A stretch of 64,000 bases of DNA from Arthrobacter antibioticus (GTDB lineage Bacteria > Actinomycetota > Actinomycetes > Actinomycetales > Micrococcaceae), in assembly GCF_030063205.1 (NCBI RefSeq), contig NZ_JASISQ010000003.1, positions 401,209 through 465,208 on the forward strand, given 5' to 3'. The position numbers and the translations under genes were made by a program. The notes below the pieces were generated by a model, which was not told where the DNA came from, did no database searches, and saw nothing but the letters and a program-made list of their open reading frames with translations. This document shows, one piece after another, positions 33,384-41,801 of this stretch (the stretch's first letter is position 1; each line of letters begins with the position of its first letter).

Positions 33384-35285
33384 CTAGCCGTCTTCAGGCA
33401 CCGCCGCATCGGCAACGGCCGCTACGGCTTGAGAGAACTGGGTGTCATGAAGTTCGGCATACCGTCCACCTCGACCAATCAGCTCGTCATGGGTGCCGCG
33501 TTCAACAATGCGTCCGGCTTCCAACACCAAAATGACATCGGCGCTGCGGATAGTGGAAAGCCTGTGCGCAATGACAAGGGCAGTACGCCCTTCCAGCGCT
33601 TCACCAAGGGCCGCCTGCACGGCCGCCTCGTTCGTGGAGTCCAACGCTGCCGTGGCCTCATCCAAAATCACTACGGCAGGCTGCACAAGAAGTAGACGTG
33701 CAATGGTCAGCCGCTGACGTTCACCACCGGAAAGTCGGTACCCGCGCTCCCCCACAACCGTGTCAAGACCGTCAGGCAACGACTTGGCGAAGTCTTCCAA
33801 TCGGGCCCGGTGCAGCACATCCCAAATCTGCGCATCAGTGGCGTTTGGTTGAGCCAATCTCAGGTTGGAGCGGATCGACTCGTGGAACAAGTGTCCGTCC
33901 TGGGTCACCATGCCCACCCCTGCCCGGAGACCATCGAAGGACAGATCCCGCACGTCCACGCCACCAAGCGTCACAGAGCCTGAATCGACGTCGTACAACC
34001 GCGAAAGTAGCTGGGCGATGGTAGATTTTCCCGCTCCTGAAGAACCCACAAGGGCAATGGTTTGGCCCGGTTCGGCGCGGAAGGAAATCCCGTGCAAAAC
34101 ATCCTCACCGCCGCGAGTGTCCAACGTGGCCACGTCCTCCAGAGACGCCAGGGAAACCTTGTCCGCAGATGGGTAGGCAAAGCGCACATCGTGGAATTCA
34201 AGGCCTACAGGTCCAGACGGCAGGGCAATGGTCTTGGACTTTTCGGCGATCAAAGGCTTCAAATCCAGGATCTCAAAGACCCGATCGAAGCTCACCAGCG
34301 CGCTCATGATGTCCACGCGGGCATTGGCCAGGGCGGTGAGCGGAGCGTAAAGGCGGGTCAACAGCAATGCCAGTACCACCACGTCGCCCGGGCTCAGTGT
34401 GCCGCCGATTGCTAGCGCGCCACCGAGGCCGTAGACGAGCGCCAGTGCCAGTGAGGAAACCAGCATCAGCGCCGTGAAGAACACAAACTGCAAGATGGCC
34501 GTGCGCACGCCAATCTCGCGGACCCTGTTAGCGCGTGAGGCAAACTCACGAGATTCCTCAGCAGGACGGCCAAACAATTTCACCAACGTGGCGCCCGGAG
34601 CGGAGAAACGCTCAGTCATCTGGGTGCTCATGTCCGCGTTCAAATCTGCTGCTTCCCGACGCAGCCCAGCCAACCGCGAGCCAAATCGGCGCGCCGGCAT
34701 GAGGAAGATCGGCAGTAGCACCAGGGCCAGGACAGTCACCAGCCATGACGTGTTCAGCATGACAATCAACGTCAAAATCAGCTGGACCGAGTTGGAGACA
34801 ATGCCTGAGAGCGTCCCACTAAAGGCCTGCTGGGCGCCGATGACATCGCTGTTGAGACGGCTGACAAGTGCACCTGTGCGGGTTCGGGTGAAAAATGCAA
34901 TAGGCATCCGCTGTACGTGGTCAAAGACCGCCGTGCGCAAATCCAAAATGACGCCTTCGCCCAAATTCGCTGAGATCCATCGGATCACCAGCGAGAGCCC
35001 GGCGTCCAAGACGGCCACGATGGCTATCAGGACTGCCAGTTTCACCACCACATCAATAGCAGTTTTCGCCTCGATGGCATCAATAACCCGCCCCGCCAGC
35101 ACCGGGGTGGCCACGGCCAGCGCAGCAGAAATCACCGACAGCACCACGAAGATCAGGAGTTTGCGGCTGTAGGGCTTGGCAAAGAGAACTGTCCGACGCA
35201 AGGTGTCTTTGGAAATTCCGCCGTTGGACTTGTCCGAGCGCATGGTGCTCCAAAGTGAGCTCCACGCAGCGCCTTCCATACTCAT
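33384..35285 (-). CDS. ABC transporter, fused permease and ATPase (exporter type)
   Basis: 633 residues. Residues 40-330 form a six-helix type-1 ABC exporter membrane domain (LLIFVVLSVISAALAVATPV, FFTRTRTGALVSRLNSDVIG). The nucleotide-binding domain has Walker A LVGSSGAGKSTIAQLL, the Q-loop MVTQDGHLFHESIRSN, signature YRLSGGERQRL, Walker B PAVVILDEATAALDST and the H-loop VIAHRLSTIRSADV. Works as a dimer; likely multidrug or lipid export. An insertion near EDVATLDTRGGEDVL lies just before Walker A. Single gene, divergent from the amino-acid importer. Confidence 0.9.
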   Translation of the reverse strand: MSMEGAAWSSLWSTMRSDKSNGGISKDTLRRTVLFAKPYSRKLLIFVVLSVISAALAVATPVLAGRVIDAIEAKTAIDVVVKLAVLIAIVAVLDAGLSLVIRWISANLGEGVILDLRTAVFDHVQRMPIAFFTRTRTGALVSRLNSDVIGAQQAFSGTLSGIVSNSVQLILTLIVMLNTSWLVTVLALVLLPIFLMPARRFGSRLAGLRREAADLNADMSTQMTERFSAPGATLVKLFGRPAEESREFASRANRVREIGVRTAILQFVFFTALMLVSSLALALVYGLGGALAIGGTLSPGDVVVLALLLTRLYAPLTALANARVDIMSALVSFDRVFEILDLKPLIAEKSKTIALPSGPVGLEFHDVRFAYPSADKVSLASLEDVATLDTRGGEDVLHGISFRAEPGQTIALVGSSGAGKSTIAQLLSRLYDVDSGSVTLGGVDVRDLSFDGLRAGVGMVTQDGHLFHESIRSNLRLAQPNATDAQIWDVLHRARLEDFAKSLPDGLDTVVGERGYRLSGGERQRLTIARLLLVQPAVVILDEATAALDSTNEAAVQAALGEALEGRTALVIAHRLSTIRSADVILVLEAGRIVERGTHDELIGRGGRYAELHDTQFSQAVAAVADAAVPEDG

Positions 35286-35627
35286 GCGTGTGTTCCTTAA
35301 TAGTTAAGAGGGCAAGGTACAAGCTTAAACCCCTGACACAGCCAAAGAAATTCCCGGCCCTTGATTCCGCTGCGGGCGCGCGTTGGAGACTTCCTAAACA
35401 GAGAATAGAGCTTGCCTGGCAAGCGACTCCTAGGCCACCATAGAAGCGTGAGTCAACTCACCCGCTTCATAAATGAGTAACAATGGGAAATATTCCCTCT
35501 TGGTTTGAGGTTTCCCAGTGATAGCGTCCATTTATGGGCCAACCGCGACCCAACAACTTCGCGGCCTCATGGGCCTTTCATATTGAACAATCCTGAATGG
35601 TCCTGAACAGCAAAGGAACACACACCT
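35286..35627. promoter_or_regulatory. Divergent control region between exporter and importer
   Basis: About 340 bases without a gene. Two small palindromes stand out: gtgagtcaactcac (35448-35461, perfect six-base arms) and gggaaatattccc (35485-35497). Either could be an operator for the downstream importer operon, but no regulator is encoded nearby. Confidence 0.4.
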
Positions 35628-36446
35628 ATGAATCGTCGCAGCATTGGACTCGTTGGCCTGCTAGCCGCCACCTCTTTGGTCCTCGCCGCGTGCGGTGGCA
35701 CTAGTGGCGGCGCGGACAGCGGCGCGGACAGCGGCGCGGACACGTCCCTGAGTAGCGTCAAAGATGCTGGCACGATCGTTTTTGCCACAGAGGGAACGTA
35801 CAAGCCGTTCAGCTTCCACGAAGGCGGCGCTGGGGCCCTGACCGGCTACGACGTGGATGTTGCCACTGCGGTAGCCAAAAAGCTGGGTGTGGAAGCAAAA
35901 TTTGAGGAAACTCAATTTGAATCCATCTTTGCCGGGCTTGAAGCCGGTCGTTTTGACGCAGTCGCCAATCAGGTCACAATCGATCCCAAGCGTCAGGAGA
36001 AGTACAGCTTTTCCACCCCGTACACTATCTCCCAGGGCGTCATTGTCACCAAGGACAGCAACACCGACATCTCCTCCTTTGATGATCTCAAAGGTAGAAC
36101 AACAGCTCAGTCGCTATCAAGCAACTGGTACACGCTAGCCACCGAAAGTGGAGCCAACGTGGAGTCCGTCGAGGGGTGGGCGCAGTCCGTCTCATTGTTG
36201 AAGGATGGTCGCGTGGACGCGATCGTCAATGACAAGCTCACATTCTTAGACTACGAGGTCACCACGCCCAACTCCGGTCTAAAGATTGCCGCCACCACCA
36301 AGGAATCCTCCGAATCCGCTTTCGCCTTCCGCAAGGGCTCCACAGCCCTGACCGACGCGGTGGATACGGCCATCGCCGAGCTCAAGTCCGACGGTTCATT
36401 GGCGAAACTCAGCGAAAAGTACTTTGGCCAAGATGTCAGCCAGTAG
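35628..36446 (+). CDS. Amino-acid (cystine-type) ABC transporter binding lipoprotein
   Basis: 272 residues. Signal peptide with lipobox LAACGG, then a low-complexity linker made of a 12-bp repeat (SGADSGADSGAD), then a type-II periplasmic-binding fold (FATEGTYKPFSFHEG, LTGYDVDVATAVAKKLGVEA, FEETQFESIFAGLEAGRFDA, WAQSVSLLKDGRVDAIVNDK). These stretches resemble cystine-binding proteins more than glutamine- or arginine-binding ones, but specificity remains inferred. RBS aaaggaa precedes the ATG. First gene of a three-gene importer operon. Confidence 0.85.
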   Translation: MNRRSIGLVGLLAATSLVLAACGGTSGGADSGADSGADTSLSSVKDAGTIVFATEGTYKPFSFHEGGAGALTGYDVDVATAVAKKLGVEAKFEETQFESIFAGLEAGRFDAVANQVTIDPKRQEKYSFSTPYTISQGVIVTKDSNTDISSFDDLKGRTTAQSLSSNWYTLATESGANVESVEGWAQSVSLLKDGRVDAIVNDKLTFLDYEVTTPNSGLKIAATTKESSESAFAFRKGSTALTDAVDTAIAELKSDGSLAKLSEKYFGQDVSQ

Positions 36447-36472
36447 CCCCGCCCTGAAGCGGGAGGCCCGCC

Positions 36473-37132
36473 ATGGACTTTGATCTGTTTTGGAGTTCCC
36501 TTGGCCCCCTGCTGTTGGGAGCCATTCAAGGCACCATCCCACTGGCCCTGGCCTCCTTCGCGCTGGGGTTGGTGATAGCCCTTGTCATCGCGATCATGCG
36601 CATCAGCCCTAACAAGTTGGCCAACACGGTGGGACGGGTATACATCTCGCTTGTCCGCGGAACTCCACTGCTGGTCCAGCTATTCGTGATCTTCTACGGC
36701 CTGCCGGCCATTGGGGTGAAGATTGACCCCTGGCCCAGTGCGATTATCGCCTTCTCGCTAAATGTGGGTGGTTATGCCGCAGAAATTATTCGGGCCGCCA
36801 TCCTCTCGGTACCTCGCGGCCAGTGGGAAGCCGGGCACATGATTGGCATGACCCGCAATCAAGCCTTGCTGCGGATTATCCTTCCCCAAGCCGCCCGTGT
36901 TTCCGTCCCACCGCTGTCCAACACCTTCATTTCGCTGGTTAAGGACACCTCCCTGGCCTCACTAATCCTTGTGACCGAGTTGTTCCGAGTTGCCCAGCAA
37001 GTGGCGGCTTTCAGCAGGGAATTCATGCTGCTCTATCTTGAAGCGGCACTCATTTACTGGGTCATCTGCCTTGTTCTTTCAACGGCCCAGACCAGTGTGG
37101 AAAAGAGGTTGGACCGCTATGTCGCCCACTGA
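36473..37132 (+). CDS. Amino-acid ABC transporter permease
   Basis: 219 residues of the HisM/TcyB type with five membrane helices. Contains the family entry [20 protein letters not shown], the [20 protein letters not shown] motif and the EAA loop [20 protein letters not shown] that contacts the ATPase. RBS gggagg precedes the ATG at 36473. It overlaps the ATPase gene by 14 bases. Confidence 0.93.
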   Translation: MDFDLFWSSLGPLLLGAIQGTIPLALASFALGLVIALVIAIMRISPNKLANTVGRVYISLVRGTPLLVQLFVIFYGLPAIGVKIDPWPSAIIAFSLNVGGYAAEIIRAAILSVPRGQWEAGHMIGMTRNQALLRIILPQAARVSVPPLSNTFISLVKDTSLASLILVTELFRVAQQVAAFSREFMLLYLEAALIYWVICLVLSTAQTSVEKRLDRYVAH

Positions 37133-37967
37133 TATGCCACCCACTGGCATCTCCGCCGCCGGCCCTGTGCTTGCCGTGCGCGGCCTCAGCAAGTCCTTCG
37201 GCACCAACCAAGTGCTCCGTGGCATCGATTTGGAGGTACCGCGCGGGAAGGTGGTGGCCCTGATTGGCCCATCCGGTTCAGGCAAGACCACCATTCTGCG
37301 GTCCCTGAACGGACTAGAAATCCCCGACGCCGGAACCGTCACCGTGGGAGCGCGGGACACACCAGCTACAAGCCGCCAAGGCGCAGAAAAACCGTTGAGC
37401 GTTGACTTTGGCGGAACTGCACCGTCCAAGAAGGAGCGGGCCAGGGCGCTGTCCGCCCTGCGCGACCGCAGCGCCATGGTGTTCCAGCAATACAACCTTT
37501 TCCCTCATATGACAGTGCTGGAAAATGTCATTGAGGGTCCAGTTCAGGTGCAAAAGCGGCCCCGTGCCGAGGCCGTGGCGGAGGCGGAGTCGTTGCTGGC
37601 GCGAGTGGGGATGCTGGAGAAGAAGGACGCCCACCCCTTTGAGCTATCTGGCGGACAGCAGCAACGCGTTGGTATTGTTCGGGCGCTGGCCTTGAGGCCG
37701 CAGCTGTTGCTCTTCGACGAGCCAACCTCTTCGCTGGACCCAGAGTTGGTTGACGAGGTTTTGGCTGTCATCCAGGAACTAGCCGAGGAAGGTTGGACCA
37801 TGGTGATAGTTACCCATGAGTTGGCCTTCGCCCGTCAAACAGCCGACGAGGTGGTCTTTATGGACGGCGGCGTTGTGGTTGAACGAGGACCGGCCAGCCA
37901 GGTACTGCGCAACCCGAAAGAAGAACGCACGCAGGCGTTTGTCCGGCGACTCCTGCACGAAACCTAA
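37119..37967 (+). CDS. Amino-acid ABC transporter ATP-binding protein
   Basis: 282 residues from the ATG at 37119, inside the end of the permease gene. Walker [20 protein letters not shown]-loop [20 protein letters not shown], signature [20 protein letters not shown], Walker [21 protein letters not shown], and the H-loop [20 protein letters not shown]. Compared with usual GlnQ/TcyC proteins there is an extra stretch of about 25 residues before the Q-loop ([20 protein letters not shown]). It powers the importer encoded upstream. Confidence 0.92.
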   Translation: MSPTDMPPTGISAAGPVLAVRGLSKSFGTNQVLRGIDLEVPRGKVVALIGPSGSGKTTILRSLNGLEIPDAGTVTVGARDTPATSRQGAEKPLSVDFGGTAPSKKERARALSALRDRSAMVFQQYNLFPHMTVLENVIEGPVQVQKRPRAEAVAEAESLLARVGMLEKKDAHPFELSGGQQQRVGIVRALALRPQLLLFDEPTSSLDPELVDEVLAVIQELAEEGWTMVIVTHELAFARQTADEVVFMDGGVVVERGPASQVLRNPKEERTQAFVRRLLHET

Positions 37968-37968
37968 C

Positions 37969-38070
37969 CCGCCCCTGCCGAGGTTGGAGATAACAACACC
38001 TCGCCCCCGCCGACGTTGGAGATAAACCTCAACGGAGGGTTCGGGTTTATCTCCAACCTCGGCGGGGGAA
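37969..38070. repeat. Long inverted repeat, copy 2 (variant)
   Basis: Intergenic stretch with gaggttggagataa (from 37980), a second forward half gacgttggagataaacc (from 38012) and the inverse ggtttatctccaacctcggc (38044-38063). The outer parts can pair as ccgaggttggagataa/ttatctccaacctcgg and the inner half offers an alternative partner. It belongs with copies 1 and 3 by the GTTGGAG core but lacks their conserved loop. Confidence 0.65.
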
Positions 38071-38186
38071 GGGGAGCGGGGCTGGGCAGGGAATGGGCAG
38101 CTCACCCCATCGCTATCAAAGCGGCGGTGGCGTAGCTTGGTACAAAGTTGATTCATTTCCAGTCCAACCTGCAGCAGGGGAATTTC

Positions 38187-39047
38187 ATGACCAACCCAGC
38201 CACACCTCGCCCAATCGTTTTGCGCCGTGTCCAGCTCAGTACCGCCGCATGGCAGCTCCTCTGCGAATCAACCAGCACCACGCTTGGGTTGGAGACCCCA
38301 GCGAGCGCACAAGCCCCTGATGCTCCTAACACCCCAGCTGAACTTAGTACAGAAGCCGCAGCGGCTGCGTGGGATGAGCTAAATGCGCTTGACATGTCCC
38401 CGGCACCAGGTGAGGTCAAACGTCAGTGGACGGGCGCCGTCGCACTTCTTCTCACTGCGCCGATTACTATCACTGCCCGAGCAAGCTACCAGGGAGTCAG
38501 TACAACCAGTGTTCTTGGTTTGCGCGCCGGGCGCGGTCTGGCCGCCCACCAACGGCATCTATCCGAAAGCGGGGAGAAGGGCACAGTCATAACCGGCAGC
38601 GAAGACAGCATGGAAATCACGCTCTTCGACGAAGAGAACGTATGGGGTGCGGCGGCGCGTCTTCTGCCGCCCCTTAAGGTGATCCAGGCGGGCGCGAAGG
38701 CGGCGCCCTTGAACTCGGAGCCGACGCTGGTGGTGGGCCCGGACAGTGATCCTGGCGCATTGCCACAAGCGGCCGCCGCCCTAATCAATGACGAGGACGC
38801 CAACGTCACTCTCAGCGTTGTCACGGCAAAGGAAGGGCTGCCCTCTCGGATCTGGGCTGGTATGTGGACGGTCAAGGACGAGCAGCTCTTTTCAGTGACA
38901 AGCGGCACCGAAGCCGCTCCTGAATTACGTCTGACCGAAGTTCCAGCCGGACACATTGCCAATGAACTTCTCTTCGCCGTGGTGGGCGCACATGACGCCC
39001 TGACAGCGGCAGCAAATGCCCCAACAGGGACGGATAAGAGACAATGA
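38187..39047 (+). CDS. Protein of unknown function, first gene of WXG-lipase operon
   Basis: 286 residues starting MTNPATPRPIVLRRVQLSTA, soluble, no signal peptide, with RBS gcaggggaa. It has a mixed alpha/beta composition with an Ala-rich region (ELSTEAAAAAWDELNA) and a C-terminal LRLTEVPAGHIANELLFAVV. Its stop overlaps the ATG of the WXG100-lipase gene (ATGA), so the two are translationally coupled. In mycobacterial ESX loci, EspG proteins of similar size act as chaperones for WXG/PE-type substrates; the size, position and a weak overall resemblance suggest such a role, but no diagnostic motif proves it. Confidence 0.5.
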   Translation: MTNPATPRPIVLRRVQLSTAAWQLLCESTSTTLGLETPASAQAPDAPNTPAELSTEAAAAAWDELNALDMSPAPGEVKRQWTGAVALLLTAPITITARASYQGVSTTSVLGLRAGRGLAAHQRHLSESGEKGTVITGSEDSMEITLFDEENVWGAAARLLPPLKVIQAGAKAAPLNSEPTLVVGPDSDPGALPQAAAALINDEDANVTLSVVTAKEGLPSRIWAGMWTVKDEQLFSVTSGTEAAPELRLTEVPAGHIANELLFAVVGAHDALTAAANAPTGTDKRQ

Positions 39048-40492
39048 GCGCCGGAATGTACGGACTTGACCCGCAAGACTGCCACGATCTGGCGAAGCTC
39101 CTGAAAAATTCGGCACACCAGCTGGAGCGCACCGGGGCTCAGCTAAACCAGACTGTCACCCGCACTGGTTGGCAGGGACCTGACAGCCAACGGTTCCGAT
39201 CACAATGGCCGGGGAACCGCACCCGTTTGAATCAAACCGCCAAGGACCTGGAAGACATTGCAACAGTGGTGCTTCGCGAGATTGCTGAGCAGGAACGAGC
39301 TAGCTCCGTCAATGCTGGTGGCGGGAGTCTCTGGGACGGCCTGGTCGATGCCGGCAAGGGCTTATGGGACGATTTCACGGACGGGGTCGGTAGCGCAATA
39401 GACACTGTTGGGGACGGTTTGGGCTGGTTGGGTGCTCATGCTGAGGGCAACTTCACCCAGGCCACGGGCACCTTCCTGACCAACCTGAACCACCTTGGCA
39501 ATATGGGTCTTGATATTTTCTCAGGTAATCCCCCGTCAGTGTCCGGGCTGTTTGCCCAGATTGTTCTGACCGGCGGCTCCGGAGCCAATTCGCTCTTCGT
39601 GCAAAGCACTGGCGGGCTCCTGAACATGCACCTTTTCGATGACGGATCGCCCTTAGTTGGCGACCCTCAAGACATCCCGCAGAGTTCCAAGAACCCCCTG
39701 CAAATGCCAACCTCCGTTGCCTCCATTTTTGGAAGCGTTGAAGACGCCTACGCCATGGCTGATGTTCCTGGGACCGAGGACGGCGACATCCGAATCATCA
39801 GCGTAAAACAAGATGACGATTCGGTTGCCTACATTGTTAACATTCCAGGAACGGAACAATGGGGTCCTACCGGCAGTGGTCAGGCGCGGGACCTCACCAG
39901 TAACTTGATGCTGGTGGCCGGCCAATCAACCACAGCGCAGCAGGACATTGTCCTTGCCATGGAACGGGCTGGTATTCCCGCGGGGGCACCCGTCATGCTG
40001 GCCGGTCACAGTCAGGGCGGCATGTTGGCCGCCCAATTGGGATCAGATCAAGAATTTTTAGCCCAATACAACGTCACCAACATCATGACCGTTGGGTCTC
40101 CGATCGACACCTCCTCCATTGATCCCGGGATCAATGTGCTCGCAGCCGCACATGAGGGCGATCTGGTGCCTAAACTTGATTTGGGTGGAGTAGATACGCA
40201 TCTGTCCATGCCCGGCACCCCCTCCAACACCACAGTTGTCACCATGGATGATCCACCCCGAGACACTTTGGGTAATATTTTGCATTACACGCCTTCACCA
40301 CTGGGGAACTCGGTTCAAAGCATCAGAGACGTCATCAATAACCACGCCACGGAAAACTACGTTTCTGATTTGAAGAACACGTCCAAATATCCTGAGCTGG
40401 CCGTCTACGAGCAAGACCCCTCAATGGCACCATTCCTCAGCGACGATCCTGAGCGAGTCACTGGTGTGGATATCCCCGTTGGCCGAAAGTAA
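39044..40492 (+). CDS. WXG100-domain lipase-like protein, candidate type VII effector
   Basis: 482 residues. Residues 1-95 form a WXG100/ESAT-6-like helical hairpin (QDCHDLAKLLKNSAHQL, WQG at 43-45, LNQTAKDLEDIATVV). A Gly-rich middle (residues 100-200) could span or insert in membranes. The C-terminal half is an alpha/beta hydrolase of the lipase class: nucleophile elbow LAGHSQGGMLAA (Ser323), a likely acid in AHEGDLVP (Asp373) and a likely His in INNHATENYV (His434). Such fusions are exported by type VII secretion and can act as antibacterial lipases. No ESX machinery genes are in the window. A lipoprotein gene follows immediately. Confidence 0.75.
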   Translation: MSAGMYGLDPQDCHDLAKLLKNSAHQLERTGAQLNQTVTRTGWQGPDSQRFRSQWPGNRTRLNQTAKDLEDIATVVLREIAEQERASSVNAGGGSLWDGLVDAGKGLWDDFTDGVGSAIDTVGDGLGWLGAHAEGNFTQATGTFLTNLNHLGNMGLDIFSGNPPSVSGLFAQIVLTGGSGANSLFVQSTGGLLNMHLFDDGSPLVGDPQDIPQSSKNPLQMPTSVASIFGSVEDAYAMADVPGTEDGDIRIISVKQDDDSVAYIVNIPGTEQWGPTGSGQARDLTSNLMLVAGQSTTAQQDIVLAMERAGIPAGAPVMLAGHSQGGMLAAQLGSDQEFLAQYNVTNIMTVGSPIDTSSIDPGINVLAAAHEGDLVPKLDLGGVDTHLSMPGTPSNTTVVTMDDPPRDTLGNILHYTPSPLGNSVQSIRDVINNHATENYVSDLKNTSKYPELAVYEQDPSMAPFLSDDPERVTGVDIPVGRK

Positions 40493-40504
40493 CTAGGAGT
40501 GTTT

Positions 40505-40906
40505 ATGAAGACAGGCAGATTTAGTAGGGTTCTACTCATGGGACTTATTGCTGCACTCTTAGCCAGCTGCAGCACAGGGGCATCATTCGTCAAAGACATG
40601 GATGCTTCCCTGAGCCAGGTGGGCGACGTTGTTTCCGCACAAACGCAATACAACAACAGTGCAGGAATGAGCACTCGCATCAACGTACGCATCACTGCAT
40701 CCACCCGCGCTGATCTGAATACTGTGCTGGAAGACTCCCTGCGAGCCTTCGCCAAGGCCTCCGGAAAGACCAAGGGAAACATCTCGGTGGCTTACTACGT
40801 TTTCCCCGAAGGTGCCGAAGAGGAAGGCATCCGGCCGGACAAAGTGGGTTTGGCCATCACCCCCACAGTGGATGAAATCCGCGAATATGCTAGGTCGAGC
40901 CGCTAG
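40505..40906 (+). CDS. Small lipoprotein, candidate immunity partner of the lipase
   Basis: 133 residues with a signal peptide and lipobox (ALLASCSTG, lipidated Cys near residue 20). The mature domain looks like a compact alpha/beta fold (TQYNNSAGMSTRINVRITAS, ADLNTVLEDSLRAFAKASGK, ISVAYYVFPEGAEEEG). It begins 12 bases after the lipase stop with RBS aggag, so it belongs to the same operon. A lipid-anchored surface protein is the right place to neutralise an incoming lipase, as with the TslA/TilA pair of Staphylococcus aureus; the parallel is inferred from layout only. Its stop overlaps the stop of convergent fdhD. Confidence 0.6.
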   Translation: MKTGRFSRVLLMGLIAALLASCSTGASFVKDMDASLSQVGDVVSAQTQYNNSAGMSTRINVRITASTRADLNTVLEDSLRAFAKASGKTKGNISVAYYVFPEGAEEEGIRPDKVGLAITPTVDEIREYARSSR

Positions 40907-41736
40907 CCCACCCGTCCTGGATGTGTGTACACATTCATGGTGCTCCCGCGGCTGAACCCCACAAGGGTTACCCCGGAGCTACGTGCCAGCTCAACAGCCA
41001 GGGACGACGGCGCACTCACGGCCGCGAGCATCGGAACCCCTGCCATCGCGGCCTTCTGAACGAGCTCAAACGAGGCTCTCCCCGACACCTGCAGAATACT
41101 TCTAGATAACGGCAAAGTCCGTTCCCGGAACGCCGCCCCCACAACCTTGTCAACTGCGTTATGCCGTCCCACATCTTCGCGCACTATCAACAGTTCACCC
41201 TCTGGAGAAAACAAGCCGGCTGCGTGAACTCCCCCTGTTTTTTCAAACAACTTCTGCTGTTCGCGGAGAGTGTCAGGCAGCCCGGCCAGCACCGACGCCT
41301 GCGTCAATGGCGCATTGACGTCACGGCAAATGCCGAAGTGCGAAGATTTCACCACTCCGTCAATGGAGGCCGTACCGCAAATTCCGCAGGCGCTGGTGGT
41401 TGTGACGTGCCGCCGTGCTACCTCCAGGGGCAAGGCCACATCAGGGCGCAGCTGCGCCTCAACCACATTGAATGTTTGCACTCCGTTTTCATCCTCGCCA
41501 GCACAAAACCGCAGTGAAATCAGTTGCTCGGGCTCAAAGATGAGGCCTTCGGAGATAAGGAAACCTGCTACGAGGTCAAAATCGTCACCAGGGGTACGCA
41601 TTGTCACAGTGAAGGATTCATGCCCCAACCGGATTTCCAGAGGCTCTTCTGCGGCCAGCGCTTCCTCCCGCACAACCCTCCTGCCATCAGTGATATCAAT
41701 CTTTGTTGCCTTGACCCGTTGGATCAGCCGTCCCAT
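40903..41736 (-). CDS. fdhD: FdhD sulfurtransferase for formate dehydrogenase
   Basis: 277 residues from ATG 41736 (MGRLIQRVKATKIDITDGRR). FdhD transfers sulfur from IscS to the molybdenum cofactor of formate dehydrogenase. The active CXXC is in TTSACGICGTASIDG, and REDVGRHNAVDKVVG and ILQVSGRASFELVQKAAMAG are family hallmarks. Divergent from its client fdhF-like gene 65 bases away. A start four codons upstream (41748) is possible. Confidence 0.95.
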   Translation of the reverse strand: MGRLIQRVKATKIDITDGRRVVREEALAAEEPLEIRLGHESFTVTMRTPGDDFDLVAGFLISEGLIFEPEQLISLRFCAGEDENGVQTFNVVEAQLRPDVALPLEVARRHVTTTSACGICGTASIDGVVKSSHFGICRDVNAPLTQASVLAGLPDTLREQQKLFEKTGGVHAAGLFSPEGELLIVREDVGRHNAVDKVVGAAFRERTLPLSRSILQVSGRASFELVQKAAMAGVPMLAAVSAPSSLAVELARSSGVTLVGFSRGSTMNVYTHPGRVG

Positions 41737-41801
41737 GAAGTCCTCCAAAAAATATTGCGTCTAAGATCAGACTAGATCCTCCACGGCGAAGGGACCCCCT
41801 C

